A stretch of DNA of 64,000 bases from Oikopleura dioica (GCA_907165135.1 OU015568.1:11664501-11728500), one strand, 5' to 3'. Positions 11,060-23,347 are shown, counted from the first letter of the stretch. Numbers and translations are program-made. Notes: generated by a model not told the origin, from the sequence alone.

Positions 11060-14000
11060 ATGGAAGTCCGAATATTGGTCCTTTTCTTTATAGGTTCTGG
11101 TTTCTATAAGTCTAAAAACAATCAATCCATCTTACTGTCAATATGAACCGGCTTATGGGTTTTCCTTATGGTTTATGGTATCTGAATTTTTATTGAAACT
11201 CCATGTTAAAAAACTTATTTTAAAACAATTGAAGATAAATGAAAATATATTATGTATTAAACAAGTCGGTAAGAGATAGTTTCCCCACAACTTGGGGCCC
11301 ACAAGAGTAGAACATGTCTCCAAAACAAAAAGATGAAACCAGCACTAGCCATGGTCACGGGAAAAAGAAAGCCCCCCAGATTCGCCCGCGGAATGCGCTT
11401 CGACAAGCTGCTGCTTGACGATGAAAAATTCCTCGAGGGCTCTGGTTTTGGCGAGTTCTTTGAGCGAGAATTGAAGAGTGTTACTGAGAATCCTGAAGTG
11501 TTCAATGATGATGACGAGTCTTTGCCGGAAGTGTCTTTTCCAGTATTGTAAGTGCCCGATCGGAAAACGAAAATTGCTTATCAAAACAGTCTACAGTCAA
11601 TTTTCCGACTGCAGCATCCTCTAATTTCTTGCTTTTCCAACCGCTCTCAAATATCAATTCCCTCCACATTTTATCGATAAGAAAACCGAGTTGGGCGTCT
11701 AACTAACCATCCAGTACCATGATGGAAAGTGATTAATAAGAAGGCCGCACTCGGTGGCACCTATCATCAGTTCGCGATAACAAGTTGATACACTAAATAC
11801 AGATTTTCATGCATCCCGAAAACACGATTAGTTTAATTCTATCACGATGCGATAAGCCAATTGAAATGCCGCATTGCCGAACTCTTTGACACTTAGTATT
11901 CTTAGCCGCGCAGCTGACAATTCTCCGGAAAATCCTACGAAGGATCAAGACACCGCACCTGAACATATTACCCAGCCTCAAGCTTCAACTGTAGCGAGCA
12001 GTTCACCGACGCCGACCTCAATTACAAAAACAACCGTTTCTTCAACTACAGAGCGGAGAAAACTGCGGAAGGTAATGACTAGATGCATTTTTTTTGAAAA
12101 TAAATCTCATTTCCCAAAAAATAATTCTGATGGTAAACATAAACGTTGTTTTACCGAACTACGTTTATTGAGAATGATGATAAGTGTTATAAATGTCACG
12201 TTGGACCGCACGCTCAAGGGCCCGTTTGAAATCGAAATTGCGGTCTTGGGCTGCAGTGAAATGAAATCTCAAAGCGCAGATTCGGATAAAACCCTTGAAA
12301 CTCGAGTTTAATGTTTTAATCTATAGTTTTTTTCTTCAAAATCCGGCTCTGCTCACCGACTAGGCGGCAACAAGCTGATTTATGAGATCAACTAATGGGA
12401 GTAGAAAAGACGCGACTAAAAGTTCGATTTAGGCGGAACGAATTGCGCTCTACAAACAGCGACTTCTCTCAGAGCAGCAACTCGATCCAACAAAGGCCAC
12501 AACATTGTCAACAACTTTGACAACATCAAAATCCCCTGTTCAAACAACAAAAGGGGATAGCATGTGGCCAAAAAATCCATTCCGAACATCGATATCTGCA
12601 ACCGCATCTCCCTCTAGAACGACGCCAAAAGCTCCTTTAAAGACAACGACAAGAACGATCACTACTACAAAAATTACAACGACGAAAACCATATCAACAA
12701 CGACAACGACAACCATAATCACAACTACAACAACATCGACAACATCCACGTCAAAAACTACCACATCGACAACTACACCGACAACTACGAAAACGTCGAC
12801 GACGACAAAAACAACAACCATAGCTACCACAACAACAATATCGGTTACTACAACTTTACTACCGACAACCACAATAGAAACAGAGACAACATCTGGCGCA
12901 ACAACAGAAGAACAAACTACAACGACAGCAACAAAAACAACAACAATTCCGACATCCACAGATGTGAAGAAAACATCATTTCCAGATCAAACAACAGAAG
13001 AACCAACAACAACAATCGCAACTTCAACAACACAGGTGCCAAAAATTATCTAACCATATGTTTCCTCACGTAATATTCAAGTATACAACAGTCGAACCGA
13101 CGAGTACGACAGAGTTCTTTACAGAGGATCCTACTACTACCTCAGTTGCATCAACGACATCGAAGCCCGACGAATCAGTTCCCATTTGGCCCAGTGAGCG
13201 ACAGAAAAACAAAGAACAGGGCACTCCTCCAATGTGGCCTAGTGAAATTAAAAACAAACAGAAAAATAATGAAAAGGAGAGTACGGATGTCATAGAAGAT
13301 TTCTTCGAACCGCTCTCCGAGGAAAGTAAAGAAGATGAGACGGAAAGCCTTTTCGAAGAAGGAAGCGGGCAGACAGTCTTGATCGGTGATATTGATCCAG
13401 AGTTGCTGAATGGATTTGAAATTTTTGATGATGAAGCAGTAGAAATAGTTTCTCGACCGAAATTATCAACAGTAAAGCCGGATTTGTCAACGAAAGCTGG
13501 CTTTACTACACTAGCAACATTTATAACGACCGTCCCTTCCACACCAAAAACATCTCCGAAGCCCCCAAAGAAAAGACCAACTACTTCGAAAACAACAACT
13601 ACGACCACGACAAAATCTACAACGACTATGTCAACAAAAACTTCACCGACAAGTGCGACAACAACATCAACATCATTTATTTCCACAACCAAAACGACAA
13701 CCACAACAACAACTACAACAACAACTACTACTTCAAAAACGAAAACGACGACTACTCCGAAAACAACCAAGTCAACAACTAAATTCAAATTTGCAACTCC
13801 TGCTTCATTCAATCGTCCAGTTTGGACACCTCTTCCTCTTGCCACTACGACGATGCGTCCACGAACCCCTGCTCGAACTCCACAGAAATTGTTGACTACC
13901 GCTTCAACGAGAAAAATTGTTTTCACAAAGGTATGAGTTGTACCTGATTGTGTGTTTACAATTATCATAGACAACACCGCGAACAAAACCAACAAAAGAA

Positions 14001-14262
14001 CCTCAACACTGGCTACCTGCAAATTATGTAAGAGACTACAATTTAACTCCTTATAACGCCTTTAAAGGATTATCTCGAAATCGAACCCGAAGAAACTGCA
14101 TCAGCGCCGCCCGTCGTGGAAGGCGCTTTCCGTGGAAACTCGTCGATCTCGGAAATCATCGATTTAGAGAGTGAGAGTGGCGGATCAGGCGCAACTAGAG
14201 ATTTCAACAAAGGCTCACACTTTTTAATAATTGTCGCTAGCTTTTTAACATACCTTGTATAG
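11060..14262 (+). CDS. Threonine-rich mucin-like secreted protein, probable GPI anchor
   Basis: Seven exons close in phase to a 723-residue product: 11060-11093, 11280-11547, 11906-12071, 12433-13035, 13082-13930, 13971-14027, 14068-14262. The N-terminus MEVRILVLFFIVSPQLGA is a signal peptide made only after exons 1 and 2 join. A charged region with FGEFFEREL follows, then two long blocks of almost pure Thr (with Ser, Lys, Pro) of the kind heavily O-glycosylated in mucins. The blocks flank a central acidic segment with the repeated motif WPSE/WPKN (VPIWPSERQ, PPMWPSEIK). The C-terminus has a short spacer and a hydrophobic tail ending at the stop (SHFLIIVASFLTYLV), typical of a GPI-addition signal. 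The Thr codons (ACA/ACG/ACT) form an impure microsatellite. No orthologue is recognised; a cell-surface or matrix role is inferred. Confidence 0.8.
12640..13790 (+). repeat. Coding ACN-repeat tracts (poly-Thr) in the mucin-like gene
   Basis: Two runs, about 12640-13035 and 13570-13790, are dominated by ACA, ACG and ACT codons broken by Lys, Ser, Pro and Ile codons. The mixed third positions suggest selection on the Thr residues rather than simple slippage. Confidence 0.75.
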
Positions 14263-14801
14263 AACGTTTTTCTAACTCAGTCCAACACAAATTCTGTCTT
14301 GCTAACTTATGATAAATTATTACCTAATCACTGCATTGAAAATCTTCAAAAAAAGTATATTCAAAATACTGTTTACTCTGTGCCTAAATTCTGTGTCAAT
14401 ATATAATTAACAAATATATAATAGAAAATGATTCAATTTGTGCAAAGTTTGAACTTCAAACATTATACCGATTGACGAAGCTTTGTTTACTAGTACTCAA
14501 TTAGTTTTGCTTTTCCAAAAATATATTCGGCCAGGATGAATTATTCGATGGGCGTAATTATCAACTGGAGCTTTTTTATTCGTTGCCGGCTTCCATTTTC
14601 TCTTCGCTTGATTATTATTGTCAAAGCAAACAAAACTTGAGTTAGTCTTGTTAGAGTCGAAGAGGCACACATGTTAAGTCACACTCATCAAGCTTTGAGA
14701 ATTTTGAAGTCAAATGCATGTCTTTACACGAACTTAGTACAGCATAAATTTACAGAAGTAATAAATACAGAGAATGAACGTTCTTTATCAGAAATACTTC
14801 T
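14263..14801. other. Convergent 3' spacer
   Basis: AT-rich sequence between the stop of the mucin-like gene (+) and the stop of the Ikaros-like gene (-). It is probably the two 3' UTRs. No other coding or repeat signal is seen. Confidence 0.4.
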
Positions 14802-16980
14802 TCAGTGAATCCCAACAGCAAGTGCACCGGTTATTTGCTTACCCAGTTGCAGAGGATTTTGTAGGTTTCGAATACTTCCCATGTGTGCTCCCATGTGTAT
14901 GGAATGTGCAGACTGAATAACGATGAAGGGATGATTATTAAAAGAGGATCCTACCTCTTTGAGAAAGAAACAGTCGCAGATGTGACAAGAATAGATAACT
15001 GTTCGTTTTCCCTTTACATAAACAATGAGATCTTCGTCTTTTGATGAATCCGAGGGTGTTTTTGCTCGGAATTCTCGTGATTTATGTCAGTATTCGTTGG
15101 AGCGTGCTCTGACTCGTGTTCTGAGCAGCTGTCTGGATTTCGCACGTCAACAATCACCTCCTCGTTGTCTTCATCCGACTCCTTGGAGCGTTTTGTCGCA
15201 GGTTCACTAAAAATACTTCAGCAAAAATTTCCATACATCATCTTACGTTTCTGTGTCAGATTCTTCAGAACGACTTCGCTTACGACATTTGGGGAGTAGA
15301 GTCTCGCCAGGGATTTTTGTTTCCGTACTTTGACTAGTCAGCAAATTTCGCTCAGTGCTAAGCATTCTATGATGATTTTCTTCTTCGTCTTGCTTCGCAT
15401 GATTTTGTCCAGGTAGAAGACCATCTTCGCTTTTTGTGAAAGATTTAGTAGAAGAAGAAACTGATCTTTGTGGTATAAGACATGGGAATTGTATCTTAAA
15501 AGTACATGAATTTTTCTCCTACACATTTCTTTTTACCCGTTCCGTTTTTCCTGCAGAGCATTTTCGGCAAGGCTTCGAAATCGGGCAGCAATTTGGTGAG
15601 GAAATAAATTTTGGTACATCATAAATTGGTTCAACTGATTGTTCGCTGCAAACGTACTAATGTTTCCAAAAGGCAAGGTGTTGAGCAAGGAATGTGACTG
15701 GGAAATCACAGGATGGTGGATGGGAGAGGCTTGTAGGGGCTCAGTAAGATCCAAAGAGCTGTTTCGGTCGCGTAGGGATTCGTGAAGAGGCTTGCTGATT
15801 TTGTACGTACAAGCGAGCTCGTGTTCTTTCATGCTCTGGCGGCTTTTGTAGCTTCTGTCGCAGAACTTGCATCGAAACGGGCGATGATCTGAAGTTGATC
15901 ATAAACTTGAGCTTGGTTATCAAAAATCTGGAAAGGCGCGCGATCTGATTGGCGGAAGACGGCACCACCACGCGGCGCCTTTCACGGGCAAGAGATCAAT
16001 CGCTAAATTGAATTCTGGAATTTACTTTCGGGATGTAATTTTTCCAACACAAACGCTAGAAAGCAGCGTTCGGATGTTTGCGGTTGGATTTCGCTTCCCA
16101 GCTAGGATAATTGAATCTTTGCCGCTTTGGACAAAATGCTTGGTAATGGTGGTCGATTTCGAATTCCAATGGGATTCCGTTTTCGTTTTTCATTTCAAAT
16201 CAAAGAATAATCATCGCTCCCTGCGGAAATAGCGGCACTGGATAATTATGCTCTGTCAAATTATCGGCCTCGTGGAAAGGGAACCGAATGGGCAAGATGT
16301 TTAGAAATATATTAAAATAATCATTAGTGAATAATTTTTCCAGGGATTGATTGCGATGAGCCTCTACGGAAAAAGAGCGATGCGTGTAGGGATCGCGTTA
16401 GCATAGGAATTTGGGACCGAGGTGACAACTCTTCGCGTAAAGTGAAGACGGACGGCGAAGTATGGATCCTTCTGATTTAGATGGGGCGCTAAGTTTCCTT
16501 CATAATACAAGAAAACTTTGATTTACTGCGCTACGTAAGCACTGAGCGCGCCTTTTCATCCTGTTTTCAAGAATTGGGCATAATAAATTAGAATTTGTCA
16601 TTTGAAAATATCGTACCGGAATGTATCCTCATGTGTCCGTTCAGTGCATCGCGCCTTCGGCATTTGTAGGAGCAAATGGAGCATTCAAACGGCTTCTCGT
16701 CAGAGTGTATTTTCATGTGTCTCCTTAGATTACCCTTAAAAATATCATAATGCTGAAATTCTAGCTTCACGAACTACCTTTTGGGTGAATCCGAATCCGC
16801 AGACTTTGCAAATATAAGGTCGCTCTCCCGTGTGAGATCGAATGTGAACATCGTAGTGGCTCTTTCCAGCGCAGGAGATTCCACATTCTTCGCATTTAAT
16901 CAACGATCCTGATCTCTCCTGGTCGTCCTCTCCATTTTCCTCTTGGTTCATCCCGCCGTCAGCGTCTCTCCCCGTTCCTC
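14802..16980 (-). CDS. IKZF: Ikaros-family C2H2 zinc-finger transcription factor
   Basis: Exon 16980-16778 holds finger 1 ([21 protein letters not shown]) and finger 2 ([11 protein letters not shown]). Exon 16734-16617 completes finger 2 ([10 protein letters not shown]) and gives finger 3 ([21 protein letters not shown]). The linkers TGERP and SDEKP and the RRRDAL helix are diagnostic of Ikaros. Exon 15888-15537 carries finger 4 ([21 protein letters not shown]). Middle exons (about 15506-15250 and 15207-14954) are Ser/Glu-rich. The last exon contributes C-terminal finger 5 ([21 protein letters not shown]), the family's dimerisation region. Finger 6, usual in Ikaros, is not visible: the tail ends [10 protein letters not shown] without cysteines. 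Two frame breaks fall in A5 runs (plus-strand T runs 15059-15063 and 15545-15549), each repaired by one extra base. A start at [10 protein letters not shown] is possible, but an upstream exon may exist. Confidence 0.85.
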
Positions 16981-18227
16981 CTAGAAATGGAATGAAGTTG
17001 TGCAAAAAAAAATATTGACGACCAAAGATTTTAATCCCTGGAAAGTCGTAAGTACAGCGTGTGAGGATGTGATTACAAGGAACAATTGTGGGAAGCTCGC
17101 CGAAGAATCCTAACGTGGGATAATGGAGCAACTCACAATCATTTGACGGCGATTATCGACATTCGAGCGAATCGGTGAAAGTTTTGATAACTCTCCCAAT
17201 TTGGCGCTGGGAAAACAACAAGGCGGATAATGCCTTTCAAAGTTCGAAATGTAGTAGTGATGAGGAATTTGCATCCGATCACAATTACTATCGATATCGA
17301 ATTCCTCGAGTCACTACCTGTAGGATATTATGAACGATCCAGAATCTGGAACAAAGATATGGTTGAAAAATGGCAAAAAAAAAAGAAACGAACTCGTAGA
17401 AGTAAACTTGCGTGAGAGGAAAATTACTATGCGCTTGATCCCATACGGAATTCGCACTTATTCCACCTTCTTTCCAATTCGCAAAGCCGGAGCAAGCTCT
17501 TCCCTCCGAGCCATGAGCCCGGCTGAGCCGCTAATTGATCCTTTCGCTAGCGTAAAATCTCCTCCTCGAGATATTCCAAAATTTTTCGCGCGCTCTCATT
17601 TGAGCAATAAATGTGAAACAATAAAAGTAAAACACTTTCGATCAATGAGTTTCCTATTAAAAAGCGCGTAGCGCACACTTGCATCGGAAATGGCATTTTC
17701 AATAATTTTCATCTTCTTCGCTGATGGTCAAATTCAATCATCAGATAATTGTAAATTGCAATTAGATACACAATTTTTAGATCAATCTTTATGCAGCTCT
17801 TTATCACTTGTTGAGTTGTCTCTATTAGTACCTGATAAGCAGTGGAGACTTTCCCTGTTATCTGCAGCGAGGGACTCCTCTTCAAAGCTGGACATATCGT
17901 TAATTATATCTGTAGTATTTCGGATAAATGAGAAAAAAAATGAGTTCGTTTTGCTGTCGAATTTCGAGTATTTAGAATTTTGGCAAGATTCACTAATGAT
18001 ATGTTGGTTCCTGAGGCGCTCCCTAGTGAGCTCCTCATCCACGCGGGGGCTCCAGAGACTCCCAGTAGGGATGTGTAAAATCTTGCTCCTGATAACTGAA
18101 AGTTTCAGTTACTCATTATCGAAAGACCTTTCCGATCTTAGTTAGCTAACGTGTCATTTAATTAATTCATATTCATCATTTAACCGAAATTATGGCTACA
18201 TAATCCCAAAAGCCTAATGATTATGCC
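16981..18227. other. Upstream region of the Ikaros-like gene, no clear gene
   Basis: Presumed promoter and 5' part of the Ikaros-like gene. A long plus-strand frame at 17690-18145 is hydrophobic low-quality coding and overlaps an acidic 86-codon minus-strand frame at 18042-17782 (ends TSDKELHKD). Neither has splice partners or a recognised domain. The minus-strand frame has the more protein-like composition and may be an exon. Confidence 0.25.
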
Positions 18228-18604
18228 TCAAGAAAGGGGGGAATTCAGAATGCTCGCATACCAAATCGTTATAGGGCGATGTTTTTATCAGCTTCTTCAT
18301 CCAAAGAAACCTGCTTTTCTCTGCTAAGACAAAGAATGAAGCGAGAACTCAAAAATTTTATAGCGCCCTATGCTCTACGACTCTTTCCAATGGCTTAATT
18401 CTTTATCGATTCTGACGTATTGACGGAAGTTGACGCAAACTCTGGTCACTAGAGTCTGGAGTCAATAAGAATATTTTAAGATTCTCAACTCGAGTCGGGA
18501 TTCTTTCCAGGGAAGAGCTGTCCACTTTGGATTGAATAAGCTGATAATGACTTCGCCTCATAAAAATTTGGTATGCGAGTATTCTGAACTCCCACTTTCC
18601 CTAG
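18228..18604. mobile_element. Degenerate foldback MITE
   Basis: The left end GGGAATTCAGAATGCTCGCA (about 18238) is matched in reverse complement by AGTATTCTGAACTCCC near 18580-18598, and the next bases (TACCAAAT and AGGCGATG-like, then ATCAGCTT) also pair. Arms are roughly 100 bp and diverged; the centre is unique. No ORF is seen, and the target duplication is not clear. Confidence 0.6.
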
Positions 18605-19522
18605 CGCGTGTTCCCACTAATCTTCTGGAACTTTGGTCCTTTTCCTTCCTTTTTCAACACTTGATTCGTGACGGATGATGTCGCAGGGATCAGCTCATGC
18701 TATTTATGTCAAATTACAGTAATGATACTATTCTTGATGTTCGAAGAGTGCTTCTTTCCATGATCAATGAAAATAGCTGGCAGAAAAGATGAGAATCAGG
18801 AAAGAGATTAAATTTTGACAGTTTGAATGCTCAATTTGGCCCAATTTTGATCCTTGAGCTCAATTACGGATTATTATATCACATCATTCCAGTCATTTGC
18901 TTTCGATTGGCCGGAAAGTCGTGGAAATATTACTGAAGGAAATGAGATTCTTAAATATACTTAATCTTTATTACAGATTTTTCTAACAGTATTCTCCATA
19001 AAGAGTTCTGAAAAAACAGAAAAAACTGCATTTTTATAGCGAAAATTTTGAGTCTCAAAAAAGTTATATTCTCATAAATCTCATTATGCCTGAGAAAAAT
19101 GCCCAAAAAGGAAGCTGAGTTGACAGAGAGACTCTTCAGATCCCATTGCGAATGCGCACCTAATCCTAGTCCAGAGCCCCGTCTCCTGCTGCGTCTTCTA
19201 GTGGGCCTCATACTGTCTAATCTGCCTGAGAACTCGCTCTTCCCTTGAATATTATTCATTTCAATACAAATGGAAATATTTGTCCTTGTTTTGTTTGTGG
19301 CGAAATTTTAGGCGAGAATGGAAAATGATTATTTTCGGATTGGGACGCTGGATGAACGCTCTGGAATGTGGAAAATTCTTGAGCTTCCGCAATCCATTGA
19401 CGTTTGAGTTTCCCAGCGTTTCAATTTTGAATCAGGATATAGATCATTTTTGTATTTTTAGTTGTTGAAATGATTTGCTCGTTATACTTTTACTCGGCGA
19501 AACTGTTTATTTATTTTCACAG
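18605..19522. other. AT-rich spacer without confident genes
   Basis: Only short frames occur here. The minus-strand frame 19259-18951 (102 codons) starts with an Arg-rich segment (RPTRRRSRRRGSG) but has no supporting splice sites or family. Confidence 0.25.
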
Positions 19523-20117
19523 TGACGCGCTTTTTTTAAGGTGGTGGAAGTTTTCTAGCCCACTTCCGCCATACCGACCCTGGAACACCATACCTTTTCT
19601 GAATCAGCAGAAATTTTCAAGAATTTTGACCCTTTAAAATCCTAGAAAAGTCCACTTCCGGTCGATTCTAGAGCCGGAAGTTGACGAAATTTACGTGAAA
19701 GGGTGAAGTGTGACCTATCAAATTGATGCTCAGAAGATTTTGACTCATCATACAATCAATATGTCAGAAGAAACTGTCTCAAACGTGGTCAAACCGACTG
19801 GTAAAATTATGTAAAAAAGGCATAAAATGATCAATTTTTTTTCAGTTTTTTCTTGTTGGTTTAATCTCCGTTCGTGCTGATTCTTTTCTTAAATGATAGG
19901 AAATCGTCTGAGCATCAATTTGATAGGTCACACTTCACCCTTTCACGTAAATTTCGTCAACTTCCGGCTCTAGAATCGACCGGAAGTGGACTTTTCTAGG
20001 ATTTTAAAGGGTCAAAATTCTTGAAATTTTCTGCTGATTCAGAAAAGGTATGGTGTTCCAGGGTCGGTATGGCGGAAGTGGGCTAGAAAACTTCCACCAC
20101 CTTAAAAAAGCGCGTCA
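19523..20117. mobile_element. Foldback MITE, about 595 bp
   Basis: Arms of about 213 bp (19523-19735 and 19907-20117) are near-perfect reverse complements. They begin TGACGCGCTTTTTTTAAGGT, followed by GGTGGAAGTTTTCTAGCCC. The loop of about 170 bp is AT-rich and non-coding. No clear target-site duplication is seen. The arms are unrelated to those of the element at 2778-4140. Confidence 0.85.
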
Positions 20118-20665
20118 GTAGAAAGTGATGAGCCTCTCGAGAAGAATTTTCTGAGATTCGTCGAAGTTTTTTAGAAAAGAGTTCTGTTTCAGAAGCGCCA
20201 GTTTTTTCGTTGATTCTTTTCCATTGAAAATTTTCATAAAGCTTTTGCGGGAATAGAAGAATGTCGAGAGTGGAGTTGTTTCTATAAGTTCTACTTTGCT
20301 TCAAGGAGTTCTATGTGTTTTAATTTTTATCAGAAGAGAAAATTAGCTCCTTTCCTTTTTCTTGCAGAAGCAATTCTGCCGGAGACCCCGAGGTTGTGGC
20401 TCTCGTGAAAGTGATCAACCTCGCTCTTGATGTCTACAAGTACTTCCGTACAAAATTTATCGAATGCATCTTTGTATAAATTTGATATTTCGACGGGGAG
20501 AAACTTTTCATTGCAATTTATGTATAAGGCAATATCGACTGAGATATTTCGTCTTGTTCTTTCTGAAATAAGATATGAGTTCTTCCCATGAAGAAGGGCG
20601 AAAAAGAACTTTTCGTCGCTCAAATCAGGTAATAGACGAAAGATCTTCTCGGCGACAATCTTTTT
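20083..20665 (-). CDS. Orphan gene, 3' end running into the foldback element
   Basis: Exon about 20665-20347 encodes a protein-like sequence (IFRLLPDLSDEKFFFALLHG, later VEISNLYKDAFDKFC and VDIKSEVDHFHESH) ending in a basic segment (ASARKRK). A second open exon (20289-20083, QSRTYRNNSTLDILLFPQ) follows an AG acceptor on the same strand. Its last residues and stop codon lie inside the right arm of the element at 19523-20117, so the insertion seems to have cut off or replaced the original C-terminus. No domain is recognised and 5' exons are missing. It may be a decayed gene. Confidence 0.45.
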
Positions 20666-21266
20666 ACGGCTTCAAAATATATTCAACGTGTACGTATTTC
20701 AAGTAAAAGTAGATTGGGAGCCCTAGCCATGGTAAAGTTTCCATTCTCTCTGTTGAACAATCGTGTTTATGTAAAAGTTTCCTGAATGGTTTGGGAGAGA
20801 ATTTACTCCCTCGGGCCAATCTACCCGTAATGAATGTCAGGAGGATCCGAACGATAATGCTCTTGGCACTGAAGACAAAGAAGAGTACAACTATGATTTT
20901 AGTAGATGTTCATCATCAAAAATGATTCATAAAGAATCGGTGGACGAGGATGATTCAAGAAGAGACAAATTGAAGTGTCAATTCGCCGCAAATTAATTCA
21001 GAAAAAGTCGGAAAAAGATTCGACAATTGCGGCGTGACAGTTTCTAATTGGAGACGTTGGAGATATTTGAAGGGGCCAATTATGATTCATTAGAAATCAT
21101 TGGAACGGTACAGGTGCGCGGCGCACTCATCAGCCGAAAGGGTTGATGTTGACAGCGCAAATTTTTTCCCAATTTGGTTCTTCTGATCGCGCAATGGGAG
21201 CTTAATAAGCTCACTTTAGAATATCTTAATTAACGACTGGTTAAACAATTTTCTATCTTATAATTA
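20666..21266. other. Promoter-side spacer of the sulfotransferase gene
   Basis: No coding exon is seen. The sequence has scattered TTAATTAA-like words near 21226 and a GC-richer stretch at 21113-21125 (GGTGCGCGGCGCA). Confidence 0.3.
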
Positions 21267-23248
21267 ATGCAAAACTTGCGTCCCACCGGTAGATTTTATC
21301 GCGCATTCTTAGCCAAGGGGGATCATCAATGGGATCAAAATAAAAATATTGAAAATATGAGATTTTTGAGAAAGCTGTTTTATGCAGTCAGTTATTCCTG
21401 GCTCATTTTATTTTTTGTTTATCAGGGACTTATTTACCTAAAGCATTATAGAAATATTCTGCTAAAGAGGAAGGAATTAGAAGCTGCGAAAACAGGTGAG
21501 GCTTGATGCAGCAGATTCAAAGAAAAGAGGGAATATTTTGAGTGAATACACCACCACCATCAGCAACGCCATACATGTCAGGATTTGAGAGGAATTTGGA
21601 CCGTTCCGTCATTCTATTCAGGGAGTTTTCGAAAAAAAAAAAACAAAATAAACAAGTGAATATGACAAAGAAAGATGAACAATCATTGAAAACGCAAAAG
21701 CTATATGAGATCTGGAAGCTCTTTTCTTGGCGAGTTCTTCAACGAACACAGCGATGTCTTCTACCAGTTCGAGCCGCTTCATCCTCACAACCAGCTGTGC
21801 AAGATAGACCAGCCAAGATGCATCATAAATCTGGCTAGAAGTATGAAATGTCAGTTCAAGGATAGATATAGGAACGGCTTGAAAATCGAAGTAGAGGAAG
21901 AAAAAATACTCAATATTCTCTAAGCTTAATCTCTCTCTATGTCATGAAATTCCACTTAGCCCTTGCGGAGCCAAGATCTATCTTGGGAGGATTTTAGGAA
22001 GAGTCTCAAAAAATATCCCAGAAAATATATATAAGGAGAAACGAACGTCATCAAAAATAAGGAAATTGTTTGAAGAGATCGCGTAAGGGAACGTAATCCA
22101 GAAGACGCCGCGGTCCGTCCAATGGATTTTCGGGGAAATTTCGTTTTTCGGGCGAAAAGTCGGAGGCTCTGTAAAATGCCGTTTTGCTACCAAGACTTTA
22201 GCCATGAATACATGAACTGCTATGTTAAATGCAAGCCAGTTGTAACAAGGAAAGATTCATAAACAAACTCGTGAAATTACTCTATTTTACTGTAACACAG
22301 ACTACATAGACTATGTTACACAGGGATATCTCGAATCATTTTTCTCTTCTATGATTTCAGTTTTGAATAAAATAGAGGCGTGCGATACGGAATTGCCTGA
22401 AACATCTTCGAGTCATAAAAACCATTCGGATACAGGATCAGGATGGAAACTTCCCATAGTTTACTCATACTTTTGCATGAGCTGAAATCCTATGCTAGGA
22501 CAAATTGTCCCATCTTCCGGACTAAAGTAGAGTTTCCTTTAGAGCCTGCAAAATCTTCTACTCCTGCCAGTTTTCAATTTCCAGGTGGTCTATCTTGTGC
22601 GTGATCCAAGGTAGAGCAGGGACCGGACTCCGGAGCTAAAATGTTATTCATGCCCTAGAGCCGTTTTCCAAAGCAGGATGGAAATCTTCACATCAGATGA
22701 ATATCGCGAAAGGGGGCTCGGCAAAACGAAGAAGGAGCTCATAGATGATATCGAGGAGCTCTGCTTGAATCTTGAAAAGGAATGTTTTAGAATATAAATA
22801 GTTAATATTCTTCCCTTTCATTAGACGAAAAACTCAAATTAGAATCACGAGACTCTCAAACTGAACAAAAATCTAGCCCTGAAAACGAAACTTGTTAAAT
22901 ATGAAGGTAAGATAACAAACAACGCTATTGAATATTTCAAAGATGTGGCTCTCCATCCACGAGAACAAGCAAAAGACATCCTAAACTTCGTTCAACTGGA
23001 CTATCAGCAGTCAATAGATGATTTCATTTCGAACAACACTTGGCTTGCTAGGTAATATATGCGACCAGCAATGAGTTTTAACAATAATGTTTAGTATCGA
23101 AGAAAATAAGAAATTCAAGACATCAGGGAATGTCCGACGTAGCTTGGATAAATGGAGAGCGCGATTGGACCGGCAAACGATCAAAATAATAGAAGAAAAA
23201 TGCGCAAAAGCACTTGAACTACATAACTATTCCTTGTTCAAAGAGTAA
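21267..23248 (+). CDS. Golgi carbohydrate 6-O-sulfotransferase (CHST1-7-like)
   Basis: Type II membrane enzyme that would move sulfate from PAPS to Gal, GlcNAc or GalNAc on glycans in the Golgi. Exon 1 (21267-21495) encodes a short cytosolic tail and one membrane segment (SYSWLILFFVYQGLIYL). The 5'-PAPS loop is built by joining RSVILF (exon to 21621) with SYMRSGSSFLGEFF (from 21701), followed by DVFYQFEPLH, a family signature. The 3'-phosphate motif VVYLVRDPR continues as AVFQSRMEIF across a 48-nt intron near 22620. Further exons carry KYEDVALHP and the usual C-terminal Trp-Arg segment (DKWRARLDRQTIKI). The stop is at 23246-23248. The intron at 21622-21700 appears to use GG-AG. Exons between 21900 and 22500 are not resolved. 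A start at 21357 is an alternative. Confidence 0.78.
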
Positions 23249-23347
23249 AATCCTTTCCCCCTTTAGAGGAATTCATAAATGTCGAATTTTATTGAAAGTG
23301 TCTAAATAATTAATGCGGAGTTAGACAAAAAGAATTCATAAATGGAT

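Noticed and set aside
13066-14022. 318-codon Val-rich minus-strand ORF opposite the mucin-like gene
   Set aside because: It is the reverse complement of the ACN threonine repeats (NGT = Val-rich codons) and has no independent evidence.
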